From assembly GCA_032191485.1 (NCBI GenBank), contig JAVDOI010000005.1, positions 2,440,001 to 2,504,000 on the forward strand: a DNA stretch of 64,000 bases. Reading direction: 5' to 3'. The notes under the pieces are model-generated. The model worked only from the letters and a program-made list of their open reading frames with translations. It made no database searches and had not been told where the DNA came from. The DNA is from Leptoclinus maculatus (lineage: Eukaryota; Chordata; Actinopteri; Perciformes; Stichaeidae). This document shows, piece by piece, positions 12,085 through 23,996 of the stretch. Positions within the stretch are counted from its first letter, which is position 1, and each line of letters begins with the position of its first letter. Made by a program: the position numbers and the translations under genes.

Positions 12085-12800
12085 ACTAGGTTTACATGCA
12101 CACTCATGTTCCACTATTATTCGGAATTTGACAATATTCGGAATTTGATTTGGCTCATGTAAATATCATATTTTGTTTGGATATTCGGAATTAGGCCTTA
12201 TTCGAATAAAATATTTGGCATGTGGCATATGCCAATATTATTTATGTTTGAGGATCATTCTCTGGACAGGTATACAGCGTATTTGGAATATGTGTATCAA
12301 TAGGGTTTTTAGGGCACTCTCCTGTTTACGACCAGCTCTCCCAAATTTGCCAACTTATCAATAGTTTGCAAAGCTGGAGTAAAGATGCATACCCGAAAGA
12401 AAAGTCCACATTTCTGGTCGGCAGGAGGAACGCACCTACTTTTAAGCATTATGAAGGACTTGGATCTCAACAGGTGTTTGGATGTGCACAAATATCACAA
12501 CGCAAGCTTTTCAAGAAGGTGGTTGAAGGAATGAAAGAGGGAAGCTGTGTTGGCAGAGCCAAACAAGTCCACCACCGGTGGGCATCCAACCGTCAAACAC
12601 TACCAAGAATGGCGTCGACATGGGATTCACCAGCCCTGGTGATGAGGATGGTGCATGGGGTCATTTTACATTAATCAGAATATGCATTGCTGCATGTACA
12701 TGGCAATATTAGTGGAATATTAATTTTTAAACACCTTATTAGGAATATTGTTTTTGGAATAAGGGCAAGAACAGGAATATTTGGTGCATGTAAAGGTAGT
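12085..12800. mobile_element. Putative 716-bp TIR DNA element
   Basis: The left end ACTAGGTTTACATGCACA pairs with the right end GGTGCATGTAAAGGTAGT (15 of 18 positions). Subterminal words ATTCGGAAT at the left and GGAATATT at the right recur. A 102-codon ORF (12366-12674, plus) has no recognised transposase signature. No target duplication was identified and the superfamily is unassigned. Confidence 0.6.
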
Positions 12801-14749
12801 ACCTATTTTTTTATAGGTTTTTGGTTAGATGTCTGAAATAAGGTCTATAGTTAACACAAGATTAAAAGATTTTAAAGTTTTTGTTCTCCAATAGAAAATA
12901 TGTCAGTTAATGTCCCTCTGATGGATATAGAAGCTATTATGTGTTTTAAAAAGGCGGTTGCTAACAAGTGTCTAAATGAGACGACTAAACGTCATCACAC
13001 CAACTAGTCCGCCATTTACAGCCTTGTTGTGTATATTTGCGCTCATGAGAACAAGATGTAGTTTGTTTATAGCCTAACGTTAGCTTTTTATTGCTGATTG
13101 CATTTACACTTCAAAAATCATAAAAGTGGTGTTCGTTTGTGAAGATGATCTTCCTGAACAAAATGCATCGCAAGTATCGTAAATGTTTGTAAATGCTACA
13201 GAGTTTTTATTCTGCAAAAAAAACAAATCTAATATAAATATCCCATTGGCTTTTTGTTGAGGGAACCAGTGCAATGCTAACTTCAAGGTTGGCCAATAAA
13301 AATGCGTCACAGCACTCTTTTGTTCATATTGGATAATGAGCATAAAACACACTTCTATCATCGAAATCATCATAACTGTCTTTGCTGTTCCAACTCTGGT
13401 CTGAGAGTTTGAAAGAAAGACTGAATAAGTAACAGATTAAAAGAAATAAGTGTAACATTTTCTCACTTTACTAACCCTGTGTCTGTGATGTTTTAAAAAA
13501 AAGGCACGGCGTACTCACATATGGAAATTCTGTCGCCTTATTTTAGTGTTATTTTCCAGTGTTTAAAAAAAATGCATATACTGTACGCCTCGTCAGAAGT
13601 GTGTAATCAAAATGTACAACCACAGCGACCCCTGTTGCTCCAACGTGAAACTATATCAACACCTGCTGGGGCATTCCGTTTTCATTTGCGAGTCAAATTT
13701 ACAACGGCAATGTCAGCACTTTTACTTTCCCTGTTAAACGAACATAACAATAAATCCTGCAAGATGAATTTTATTGATCCTTTTGTAGAAAAAATATGGC
13801 ACAGGTTATCAAATATATCTTCCAGATGAGCCAGAAAATCTGGTCATTATATTGAATATTTAAAAATGTTTACAATGTGTGAGCAGAATGTGGTTGTATT
13901 GATCATCTTTCATGTGCAAATCATTGACTTCTTGTTCCTGTTGTAGTGTTTTTAAGTGTTTCTGCTGCCTTTGATTTTATGTCTGATGCGTACTTGTTAT
14001 TTGTCTATTTGTAATAAAGCCAAAGCAACTTGCAAACATTATTTTCGTTTATTGGATTTTCAAAAGGTCACATTGGAGTATCACTATATACACAAACACA
14101 CAATATATAAATCAAGCCATAACTACATGCATATATTTATATACGAATGTTTCCTCAATAAAAACAGGAGAACCATTAACAAGCAAATAAATACATTATT
14201 GAAAAATTTAAATATAAAAAAAACAGTTAATAGTAAATTAAAACATAAGAAAACTGATGAATAAGTAAATATCAGCACAAATTCACAACGCACTTCAAAA
14301 TATGACATAAATGTCCGTTTATCTGGGAGTAGAAAAGTGACCTCTTCTTAATACATTTGCAGATTAGGATTCAGCTATTTCCTTTCTAATTTATTACAGA
14401 AAAGCGGTTTGAACTGTTAAATGACAACTTCATCCGTTGACCGTCATCTAATTTATTGAACTTATTGTCTATGATTAAAAGTTTTACAGCGATCAAGTCT
14501 GTTGAGGACAGACAGGGAGAGCCATTGCCAAGACAGACAGACGTAGATATAGTCGACGTCACCGCTGAGTCAAAACCATCTGGTGTCTGCTTACAGCAGT
14601 GCAGTTTTAGTACATCAGGTGCTGTAATGCATATCTTCCCCCTACTGTCTCTATACCTGCTTGTAATGCAGGCATATGGGAATTCAAAAACACCAATTAT
14701 TCCAGTAAACAAGTTTGGCCATGTAGAACATTTAATTATACATTAAACA
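12801..14749. other. No gene recognised
   Basis: AT-rich sequence. ORFs of about 100 codons at 13521-13829, 13956-14264 and 14456-14746 are low-complexity or without recognisable motifs. No splice-consistent gene model could be built. Confidence 0.4.
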
Positions 14750-14779
14750 TTAATAGTTGGGGCTTATTTCACACATCCC

Positions 14780-14933
14780 AGAGAGAGAGAGACACAGAGA
14801 GAGAAAGAGAGAGAGAGAGATTATAAATTCCGAGAAGAGTAGCTGCACCAGAAATGAGCTCCTAAATTCATCTAAGACTTGGACCTGAAAGACAGCTGTG
14901 AGAGCAGAGAGCAGAGCGATGGAGGGAGAGAGA

Positions 14934-15000
<67 letters not shown>
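14780..15000. repeat. Two GA microsatellite tracts
   Basis: GA-rich tracts at about 14780-14821 and 14922-14999, the second nearly pure. ORFs of the SLSLSL type on the minus strand are translations of this repeat. Confidence 0.95.
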
Positions 15001-15001
<1 letters not shown>

Positions 15002-15505
15002 CCTGCTAAATGTAAAAGTGTAACAGCCAGAGAGAAACACAAGGAGAAGACACTACGTGAAAACCCAGAGGTCCTCTTCACTGGCTATGCCCAACAAAAA
15101 GAAGGAAGGAAGAAGAACAACCTAATTTTCTTCACTGATTCAATTTACATCTGGAAAGATACTCTGTGCAGCAATTATGCATATGTATCCAGTGAGGGCA
15201 TTGGCTCAGGAGGCAGATTAAAGATCTGTAAAGATGAACACCTTGACAAAGATGACCCTCTGTTTACCATCACATACTACACCAAAGGAAAGGTCATGGT
15301 CCAAGGGAATGAAACCAACCTGGAGTCCTTTGAAGAGGTATTCCCACTGTTGAAAGCTGAGATGGACACCAAGAGGATCCATGTCCCCTCTGACAGTGAA
15401 GATGATGAGAACCCAGTAGAGAACCTCGCCACCTTGTCCATCTCTGCCCCTCCCACACCTGGAGTTGTTACATGTCTTCCTGGAGTGAACATCACAGCAG
15501 GTTAA
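14879..15505 (+). CDS. Unrecognised 208-codon ORF with Arg-Glu repeat
   Basis: The ORF runs through the GA microsatellite, giving an (Arg-Glu)n tract at about residues 17-40. The non-repetitive part (about 60-208) looks like real protein. It has an alternating hydrophobic beta-like segment (NLIFFTDSIYIW), then DPLFTITYYTKGKVMVQGNE, an amphipathic ESFEEVFPLLKAEMD helix, an acidic SDSEDDEN patch and a Pro/Ser/Thr-rich tail. The in-frame ATG at 14879 lies before the repeat. Another ATG at 15086 (tatgccc) is in a different frame, so a frameshift from an original start there is possible. I do not recognise the family; the beta-plus-helix pattern with MVQG recalls uncharacterised ORFs I associate with fish mobile elements. 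It may be a decayed gene or a single exon. Confidence 0.35.
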
Positions 15506-16927
15506 CAGGTGAAATGTGAAAACTGAAGCACAACACAAGAGGGCGCCTTCATCCTGATAACCAGGGATGTAGTGGAGGTTCAAGCACCTCAACTCACTTT
15601 GTCTACAGAGTTTACATTCAACATATTTTTAGTCAGTTAAAAACCTGTCTGGTATAATTTTATTGTGTCATATATGATGGTAAACGGTGTCAAACCCACA
15701 TTAAATCTTTAGGTAGTTAATATGAATGATGTCAAGACAGGTGAGTACATCAAACTCATTGATGGATGTAACTCACTGTACAAAGACCAAACAAACACGG
15801 TGTTGCATAAAAAAGTTTTTTTTAAGATTTCATTTCAAGATGATATTTTAATATCGACAGTATTGTTTCCAACCATCAGTGAAACTTCAATTCCTTTAAG
15901 GGTTTGATGAAAATAAAAAGTTTGAGTGTAAACCTTTGATTCTTTAAACCTGTCCTTGTCCTCCTGAATGATTCTTCTGTGTTCAACCTCAGCTGTGTGA
16001 GCTTAACTGTGAACCAAGGTTTGTACTTAAATATTTGTATATTTAAAAACAAATGTTTATAAATGATGGGGTTTATATAAAACTTGTGTTGGCTTGTGTA
16101 TGTCTCTTCTTATAATTCAGATGCTATTGTGTTATTTTACTGTTTTATTTTATTAATTTATATGACAATCAGGATATGGAATCCAAAATGTTCAGAATCT
16201 ACATGTTGAATTTTTAAATAATTTTACTTTAAAATCCTCCCTTTAATTAACACTTAACACTTAAATGTCAGACACAATATCAAGAGAATGTCCTCAGCGG
16301 TAGATATCTGTACAGCCCTGTTTCTTCTTTTGTATGAAATGATTTGGCAATAATCAGTTTTCATAGGTCGCAATGCTGTCTGTGTTATGGAAGTGCTTCT
16401 AACATTTAATATTATCTTTTGTAAAATTGACATTGTCTGTGAGCACCGGAGTCCCTTTAGAAAACCTCTAATTTTACTGCAGCAGGGTCTGACAGTCTAC
16501 CCCTCTCAGTCCCGGTTCTGGTTCTCCCGTGCCTCCCTTTCCTCCAGCGGGTCTAGCAATACGTCCTGGGTCTCCAGCAGCGTGGTGTCGGTGTTGGCTC
16601 CCAGAGAGGAGAAGCTCTGCTCCTGGAGGAGCTCCGGAGCTCCGACTGCAGGTCCAAGGCTGCAGGTGAAGCCGGATCTGGGTCTGTCCACGGTGGACCG
16701 GTCTCTGCTGGAGGATCTGGGTCTGTCCATGGTGGACCGGTCTGAATATTTCTTCCATCACTGGAAATCAAACGCCAGTATTGTGGGGCGTAAATCTTTA
16801 AATTAATGCCACAGAATGAATTAATACAACATCTACATGTGAAACAGGATTACAGTTGTTAATTTCAATCTGACACACAGAAAAAAATAAAAATAAAATC
16901 GGAGCAGATAATCAGCTTCAGTCATCA
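15506..16927. other. No gene recognised; GC-rich 16.49-16.75 kb patch
   Basis: Mostly AT-rich. Between 16490 and 16750 GC rises and all frames stay open. A 36-39 bp unit containing CTGGGTCTGTCCA and GGTGGACCGGTCT is present twice (about 16678-16745). One minus reading (16506-16730) carries the acidic DPLEEREARENQNRD stretch. It could be an exon or repeat fragment, but no splice context supports a gene. Confidence 0.35.
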
Positions 16928-16935
16928 CTGTATAC

Positions 16936-18231
16936 CAGTGGCGGGCCGTGTATTTTATACCTGGGCCTTCACTGCTGTCCTGCAGCTGAAACACAGCTAC
17001 GGTTATTATTTGTTTCGTGTAAAAATGAAGCCAACACCTGTAAATACACTAACTGCAGAGAATACGCAGAGAGTGCGTCTCCTCTCTGCTCTGACTGCAG
17101 CGCGAGGATTCTGTGAGAGTACCCACCTGTGTGTGCGTTTGGGCGGCGGAGGGGCTCACGGCAGCACCCGCTGCTCGTTCACGACAGTAACTGTAGAACG
17201 TACGTGTTTTAACGTCATCGAGTCAAAACACCAGACAAGTCTCCAACAACACCAGAAAAAGTCACTAGATTTGTCGCTGGTAGCTTTTGACAAATAAAGT
17301 CGCCATGAGGGTTTGGAAAGTCGTCAGATTTAGCGAGAAAGTCGGCAAGTTGGCAACACTGGCACCAGCTAAATATGTCCCCAGAGCAACATAGGACGTA
17401 ACAATGGTTCCTATCACATATTAAACCAAACAAAAATCCATCTTCATAAAAACAAGTTGTACAAATAATAATATACAAACAAGCATATTAAAACTACTGC
17501 AGATGTAAAAACAAAAGCTAACTAAGTTAGCTTACCAGAGCTGCTGTTCACTATTTAAAGACAAAGTCCATCCTCCTTTCTTTGTTAACAAAGAGTTTAA
17601 TCTCACGGTTGTTCAGTACATCCGTGTGTTTTAGTTCCAGTAAGAAGTCCTTCTCGATTCATGGACGCCAGTGAAGACAGTCGAGCCTCCCCAGTTGCAT
17701 TTCTTGAATACGTTTTAATGCGTTTGAGGCTGAAAATGTCCGCTCGACAGAGGCAGCAGATATTGGGATTGTCACCGCCCAACATGTCAGGCTAGCCCAC
17801 TGACCAATCACGTATGGCTAGGCCAGCTAGCAGGCTCTGGCATGTCAAAGAATACGCCCAACATGTCAAACTAAAGATCTGATTGGTTGAACACTATGGC
17901 AATCAACAATACCGTCCCCATTCACTTAAACTGCAAAGGGATTCACTTGTGAGTCTGCAGGCCTCGAGCCTCCCTTCTTACCTAGAGACACAGAGGTGAA
18001 ATCTGATTGGATAAAAGCTCTACTTAAAACAAGCTGCACTGGAAGCAGAGCAACTGAGGAAGACAGTAGCTGTGCAATGAGAAAATAAGATAATGGGGAC
18101 ATTTTTTTTTTATAAATTATAATACATGTAGTGTATTTAAGACAAATTATTAAATGATTAAATAGCTATAACTTTGTGATTCTGTTTAGGCCAGCAGAGA
18201 AGGCTTTGCAGGCCCTGACGGCCCACCACTG
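16936..18231 (-). mobile_element. hAT transposon, 1296 bp, internally decayed
   Basis: The termini CAGTGGCGGGCCGT and ACGGCCCACCACTG are inverted repeats, flanked by CTGTATAC (16928-16935) and CTGTTTAC (18232-18239), an 8-bp target duplication with one mismatch. That size is diagnostic of hAT. The interior keeps a small minus-strand piece of transposase near 17600-17790 but is mostly non-coding, so the copy is an internal-deletion derivative. It is placed on the minus strand because of the transposase remnant. Confidence 0.85.
17600..17790 (-). pseudogene. hAT transposase C-terminal remnant
   Basis: The translation contains ADIFSLKRIKTYSRNATGEA followed by RLSSLASM, the signature of the C-terminal dimerisation region of hAT transposases of the ZMYM/ZBED-like group (usual form SFSALKRIKTY with RLS.LA). 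The upstream catalytic DDE region is absent and the start is not original. It is a fragment inside the 16936-18231 element. Confidence 0.75.
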
Positions 18232-18239
18232 CTGTTTAC

Positions 18240-18865
18240 ATCTAACACACAAATACACAGAAAGAAAAAAGGTGTGTGAACACACGTTTCTCCACATCGG
18301 TGGAGTTTCAGTGGAACTCTAGTCTCGCCTCCCAGTGGAAGTTCAGTAAATGTTTGTTCTGACTTTTCCTTCATTGTAGTCAGACAGGAATTAACAGTCA
18401 GTAAGCTGCTCTGGTTCTGACCCATGATTGTGCTACGTGCTTCATATTTATATTTGTATTATATATATATAATGTGTTCTACTGCAGGTTTGATAAGTAC
18501 ACGTTATCACAAAATGTAAACACATGATACTTTAACAAAAAGAGATTGTTTTGAATAGAAAAAATGCCACACCAAACAAGAAGATCAATATTAGACAATG
18601 CTGCAAAACTCTAGCTGGACTCTATTGTAAATGAAACATGATGAAGTGCCATCTAGGATGCCCTTCAGTGGATATAAAGTTATGAAGAGGCTTATAGGAC
18701 AAAGAGAAACCTACATTATAGACAACTTAACAGTTTATTTCTTCTCTGAACACCACAACTCGCTACTTTAAAAGTTTACCCTCTGGACTAAGTATGTATA
18801 GTTCATAGTTTAATTCTATACTCTAATAACAATAATCTTTAGCACATTTCATGCACATGTAGCTC

Positions 18866-18907
<42 letters not shown>

Positions 18908-19160
18908 TTGTTAACAACAACAAAAAACAAAAAACCCTACTTTTAAAAATGTACAAAATGAACCTGAAGACAGCAAACATTTCAAAACATCTCTTCCTTA
19001 GATTTTAAGTGTCATATCCTACGGACAATAATTCTCTGGGTCTTTTAAATTAACAGGATTTGTCAGGAGCGGTGTAAATATTAATAATGCGGTGTTTCTC
19101 ACTTCTGTAAAAGCAGTCCAGCATCAATAGTCTGCCAGGAATAGTGTCTCTTATTGTAAT
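18240..19160. other. No gene recognised; AT microsatellite at 18868-18904
   Basis: AT-rich sequence with a near-pure AT tract at 18868-18904 and a shorter one near 18463. No coding evidence. Confidence 0.5.
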
Positions 19161-19164
19161 TATA

Positions 19165-19300
19165 ATATATAATAAGATAAAATAAGATAATCCTTTATTA
19201 GTCCCACAGCAGGGACATTTGCAGGATTACAGCAGCAAAGTGGACAGTTCAAACGAACAAGAGACATAAGTAGAAAAACAAGATCCAAACAAGTATAATG
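19165..19300 (-). mobile_element. 3' end of a non-LTR retrotransposon
   Basis: On the minus strand the sequence reads GGGACTAATAAAGGATTATC followed by TTATCTTATTTTATCTT, the short-repeat-tailed 3' terminus common to Rex-type LINEs in fish. Only about 100-140 bp survive, consistent with 5' truncation. Family assignment is tentative. Confidence 0.5.
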
Positions 19301-19787
19301 AATAAGTAATCGCACATAAGGTATGATACATAACATTATGTTTTAAAACATATATAACAACAAAGCATTGCTCCACTCCTCTGATTCTGCTCCTGAACGT
19401 CTCTAAATGAGGCTTTCTGTGCTCGAGCTTTGCAGGTAGAGTAAAAAAAACGCGCACGCATTGAGGAAGTGGATCAGCTGACTTGATCGCGGAAGTGAAA
19501 AGACGTCACGCAGCTGAAACGCGGCCTCTTCGTTTTGAAACAACAACAGCCAATGAGGAGAGGGGGAGCTGCAACTCGACCGACCAATGGTGTAACTGCA
19601 GTGTTACACATTCGCGCATGTCGGTTTGTTCCCTCCTCATTTTCAGCGACATGCAAGTGTGTGAGATCAGTGAAAAGGAGCACGTGGAAAGAGCAGCAGC
19701 TCTTACGGGACAAAAACAACAGTTTACTTTGATCGAAGCACAGACTTCTGGTTCTGTTGAGTGAAACTCTCACACGAGGAGAAGAAA

Positions 19788-19916
19788 ATGGCTCAGAAAG
19801 GAGTTCATCTGGACCAGGAGACCTTCTCTTGTTCCCTCTGTCTGCATCTCCTGAAGGATCCAGTGACTGTTCCCTGTGGACACAGCTACTGCTACACACA
19901 TGTAAGAAGTTCATAA
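19788..19916 (+). pseudogene. TRIM RING-exon fragment
   Basis: ATG at 19788 begins MAQKGVHLDQETFSCSLC and continues LLKDPVTVPCGHSYC, the first half of a C3HC4 RING as in fish TRIM/finTRIM proteins. Homology stops just after the GHSYC motif and a stop follows at 19914-19916, so RING cysteines 6-8 and everything downstream are missing. Its upstream region (AAACTCTCACACGAGGAGAA) resembles that before the broken copy at 23592, so these are duplicates of one promoter/first-exon segment. It is a truncated gene-family member next to the fuller TRIM gene at 23997. Confidence 0.8.
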
Positions 19917-21282
19917 TGCCAGTCCATGAAGCCTTTGATGTTTCGTTAAACGCCGTTGCCGTGTCGACGCAGTCTTCGCCGTGAAAAACAACGGTGTTTT
20001 TGAGGGGCTACACAAAGCCAAACTTGGGATACACATTTAAAGTAAAAAATGTAGTTATATAATACGATTTTATTGCTTCAGAGTAGCAAATCGACTCGAT
20101 AGCGCCCCCTACAACATTTCGACGATGCAGCCCTCGCATTACGTTTCACATAGATTTACAAAATTTGGTAAGCAGATGTATCACATGTGGACTTAAAAAT
20201 AAGTCTCTAAACCCAACCGAAAGGCCGCCATTTTGAAGTTAGTATGTATTTCTAGTGTCGTTTTTGCCATTTCCAGGCGCTGTACTTTAACAAACTCGTC
20301 CTAAGGAAATAATCAGATCAGCTTAGAATTTGGTCAGAACAATCTAAAGACCTTTGTGATTAAAATATACTAAAAGCTTGAGGTTTCATTGAACAACATG
20401 GATGTGGTGTGGTGGCCATTTTCATACCTGCAAACTTGTCGCTTTTCGGCGAAATTCGCCGTTTTGAATCAAAAACATGTCATCCACGTGAATCGTGTAG
20501 ATCCGTAGAGTTTTTTGTTTTTTTTGGGGGGGGGTCAACTGGCCAGCCAGCGTTTCTCCGATTGGAGTGAGACGAGGAGAAAAGGTGACGTGGTGATCTT
20601 CGCAATAAAACATCTTTGATGTGACGTGTCGAGTCTTGTCCAATCAGCGTTCAGATGTCTACACCGTCTTCATTTCCATCCGTTACAGTTTAAGTTCCGT
20701 TATGTTCCGTTACCGTTCAGACTTGCTGGGTTAAGTTAACGTCCACTACATGCGGAACTACACGCGGAACTCTCGACTTTTAACGTTCGTCATTATCGCG
20801 AATTAGGAGGAAAAAACGTAACGTGATGAAACATGAAGCCCCCCCCCCCGTGTTCCGGTTCAGTTCACGCGGCCACTCGTTAACATTAAACCAGAACACC
20901 GGCGGATCTGGTTGCTGTTTTTAACTCAAAGTAGAATGAAAGGCCCAGATACTGATGAGATGATGAGGTCAAAGAGCTTCAGGGCTGAGCTGTGAGTGGA
21001 GCTGGGCCTGGATAAAGGTGGAGGTCTAAACAGACGTGAGTACAGCTTCCTGCTGTCACAGTGTTTTAAATACATTGATGAGGCAGGTATGCTGAATGCA
21101 GCCTCTGCTCCAAGGAGATAAAGTACAGCAACAAGGGCTCACGTGCCCTCTCATCACACTGTACACACTGTTCACTGTAATGACCACAGCCAGAGTAGAT
21201 TATCATTTTAATTTAAATAATAGAACTGGATTGAATGCATATTAATTGCAAATAGAAGATAGGCCACTATTCTAACAGCTGT
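19917..21282. other. No gene recognised
   Basis: Anonymous sequence with G/C homopolymer runs (near 20527 and 20838). The ORF at 20422-20643 (minus) lacks recognisable motifs. Confidence 0.4.
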
Positions 21283-21752
21283 ACAGTAACAGTGGAAGTT
21301 AATATGAAGACATACAGTAACAGTGGAAGTTAATATGAAGACGTACAGTAACAGTAGAAGTTAATATGAAGATGTACAGTAACAGTAGAAGTTAATATGA
21401 AGACATACAGTAACAGTAGAAGTTAATATGAAGACATACAGTAACAGTAGAAGTTAATATGAAGACATACAGTAACAGTAGAAGTTAATATGAAGACGTA
21501 CAGTAACAGTAGAAGTTAATATGAAGACATACAGTAACAGTAGAAGTTAATATGAAGACTAACAGTAGAAGTTAACATGAAGACATACAGTAACAGTAGA
21601 AGTTAATATGAAGACATACAGTAACAGTAGAAGTTAATATGAAGACGTACAGTAACAGTAGAAGTTAATATGAAGACATACAGTAACAGTAGAAGTTAAT
21701 ATGAAGACGTACAGTAACAGTAGAAGTTAATATGAAGACGTACAGTAACAGT
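21283..21752. repeat. 31-bp minisatellite, left part (about 15 units)
   Basis: Tandem units built from ACAGTAACAGTAGAAGTTAA plus TATGAAGACAT. Units differ at a few positions (GTGG/GTAG, ACAT/ACGT) and one is shortened near 21560. The array is interrupted by a hAT insertion at 21753 and resumes at 23001. There are no unique spacers, so it is not CRISPR-like. Confidence 0.95.
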
Positions 21753-23000
21753 TAGTGGTGTAACGGATCACGGGTCGATCCGTGATCGGTTCGGATCACC
21801 CCTCACGGTTCGGATCACCCCTCACGGTTCGGATCACCCCTCACGGTTCGGATCACTCGTGAACCGCGGATCAATTGAGTATTTTTTTTCTAATCTTTTT
21901 TTTTTTTTACAGAAGTGTGTAATAAAGTGTTACTGCTGCTGTTCCTTTTCAAGTAACAAGTCCCCGAATATCAATGCAAAGTGTCAGTGAACAGATATAA
22001 AGCAGTAGTGTGTTCACGTGAACGGAGCAGGTTAAAAGCATTTAACGGCGAAAGTCACGGCGAGCGGAGGAACTTCAGAAGCCCCCGGGTCATTTAAGTC
22101 ACAAGTTTGGGATCATTTTGTCTTCCCTGTAAAGTATAATCACGGATAAGGGTGGTGGACAAAACCGTTACGGTATGTAGGCGTTATTTAAAGAGAAAGA
22201 CATACGACAAGGAAAAGACTGTGACCGCTTTCACCACGGCGGAGTGATTCATAGTCCGGTGCTGCAGACACGCCCCCTCTGTGAGAGTCACACAGACAGG
22301 TGCTGTAGACACGCCCCCTCTGTGAGAGTCACACAGACAGGTGCTGTAGACACGCCCCCTCTGTGAGAGTCACACAGACAGGTACTGTAGACACGCCCCC
22401 TCTGTGAGAGTCACAGACACACACACACCTGGTGCAGGTGCTGACAGAAGCAGCAGAGTGGAAGCTAGACAGGCCCAGTAGTAATATCACCACAGAAAGG
22501 TCTACCCTCTCCCCAGACAATGTAGATATTCTCATCTTTTTTTAAATAATGTCACAGTAATGGTGAACATTATTGTGTATTTGAATGACATAACCTGACA
22601 GGAAGTAAACACAGACCCAAGTTGTTGCCGATCAGTTCAGTTCAGTTGAAACAGTGGAAGCTAGCTCACATATTCTTTCAATATTGATCAAAGGACGAGG
22701 GCATCAACATACCTCATGTTGCACTTAAACTTAAACAGAATTGAATATTCTTGAATGTTTTAATTGTATTTATTTATTTCATTTCAAATTGGACATCTTC
22801 AATATTTTAGTTTTTATGTAAGACTATAGCCCAAAGTTATTTTCTTTAAGTGTTCTTGAAGTTCTTTAATTAATAAATGGAAAGCAAAGTTATATTTGAC
22901 TCCTCCCCTTTTCTTTGTTGATCCGAAAAATTATCCGAACCGTGACTCAAGAACCGTGATCCGAACCGAACCGTGAGGTTTGTGATCCGTTGCACCCCTA
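21753..23000 (+). mobile_element. Non-autonomous hAT-like element, copy 2, inserted in minisatellite
   Basis: The element starts TAGTGGTGTAACGGATCA and ends TGATCCGTTGCACCCCTA (16 of 18 positions inverted). It is flanked by identical GTAACAGT at 21745-21752 and 23001-23008, the expected 8-bp hAT target duplication. The left end contains repeated CCCTCACGGTTCGGATCA units. The interior has the 41-bp array at 22258-22430 and AT-rich filler. There is no transposase; the 68-codon minus ORF at 22329-22535 is a repeat translation. It is the inverted twin of 3768-4926. Confidence 0.9.
22258..22430 (+). repeat. 41-bp tandem repeat inside hAT copy 2
   Basis: About four units containing ACACGCCCCCTCTGTGAGAG and TCACACAGACAGGTGCTGTAG. 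Units here are more homogeneous than in copy 1 (all CTGTGAGAG), so the arrays evolved independently after transposition. Confidence 0.85.
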
Positions 23001-23069
23001 GTAACAGTAGAAGTTAATATGAAGACATACAGTAACAGTAGAAGTTAATATGAAGACATACAGTAACAG
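23001..23069. repeat. 31-bp minisatellite, right part
   Basis: Two further units of the array at 21283-21752, separated from it by the hAT insertion. Confidence 0.95.
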
Positions 23070-23591
23070 GGTTCAATGAAAACTAATCACTTTATTTGCA
23101 GGCGATGGTTCTCACTACTCTTGCTATCTTTGTTTTTATTTCACTAAAACTTTTGAAAATGAGACCTCGTTCTAAATGGATTTTGTCTAAATAAAGGTTG
23201 TTAATAATAATAATATTGATTTAACTAGCTAACTAGCCAGCTGTTCAACTGGAGCTGAAATAGTGATAAATAACTGAATAATAAATTATTCTTTTGCTTA
23301 AAGTAAATATGGTCTTATCACTTAATGTTATTCTCAGAGTACACCAGAATGCTACATTTTAAAGATCATATTTTCAATGAAAATTCATTCACCACCAGAA
23401 AAAGACTTCTCTGATCTAAATATGTGCACAGTAAGATGTTTGGAGAGCAGAAATTGGATACAGATGGTTTCCAAATCGCGCTTGTACGTGGAGTTTTCAA
23501 TATAGTAATTGTTTTTGTTCGCTTGATAGCTCCTCCCTCTTCTTCCTGCAGTGAAACACAGCCAGCTCACAGTCTCTGCCACGAGGAGAAA

Positions 23592-23695
23592 ACGGCTCAG
23601 AAAGGAGTTCATGTGGACCAGGAGACCTTCTCCTGTTGCATCTGATCTCCTGAAGGATCCGGTGACTATTCCCTGTGGACACAGCTACTTGTGAA
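23592..23695 (+). pseudogene. Second broken TRIM RING-exon copy
   Basis: The sequence is homologous to the RING exons at 19788 and 23997, but the start codon has become ACG. A small deletion after TTCTCCTGTTGCATCTG creates an immediate stop and shifts the frame. Recognisable words are GGAGTTCATGTGGACCAGGA and GGTGACTATTCCCTGTGGAC. It is clearly non-functional and sits about 400 bp upstream of the main TRIM gene. Confidence 0.85.
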
Positions 23696-23996
23696 AGAAC
23701 TCCAAGAGTAGATACATGATTTCATTTTTGTTCTAATCTTCACTGCATGTTAAAAAAGACAGGGAAACATTTACTGTCCCTTTGAGAGAAAACCCCTCCT
23801 CCTGCAATGCAGGAGCTTGTTGTCTTGTTCCCTCCCACTCACTGATATGCAAGAGTGAATATGGGTCTAACCAACATCTGATAGGACAGGACGAGCCCCA
23901 TTCAGTGAAGAACAGCAAAATAACTGGAACAAAAGGCAGAGAGTTTGAGTTAAGCCAGTCTAGAGAAACTCTGTCAAGTCACTGTGACCAGTAGAT

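Noticed and set aside
14750..15081. Ser-Leu repeat ORFs on the minus strand
   Set aside because: Translation of the GA microsatellite.
21283..21752. CRISPR-like regular repeats
   Set aside because: Head-to-tail 31-bp units without spacers in eukaryotic DNA, so a minisatellite.
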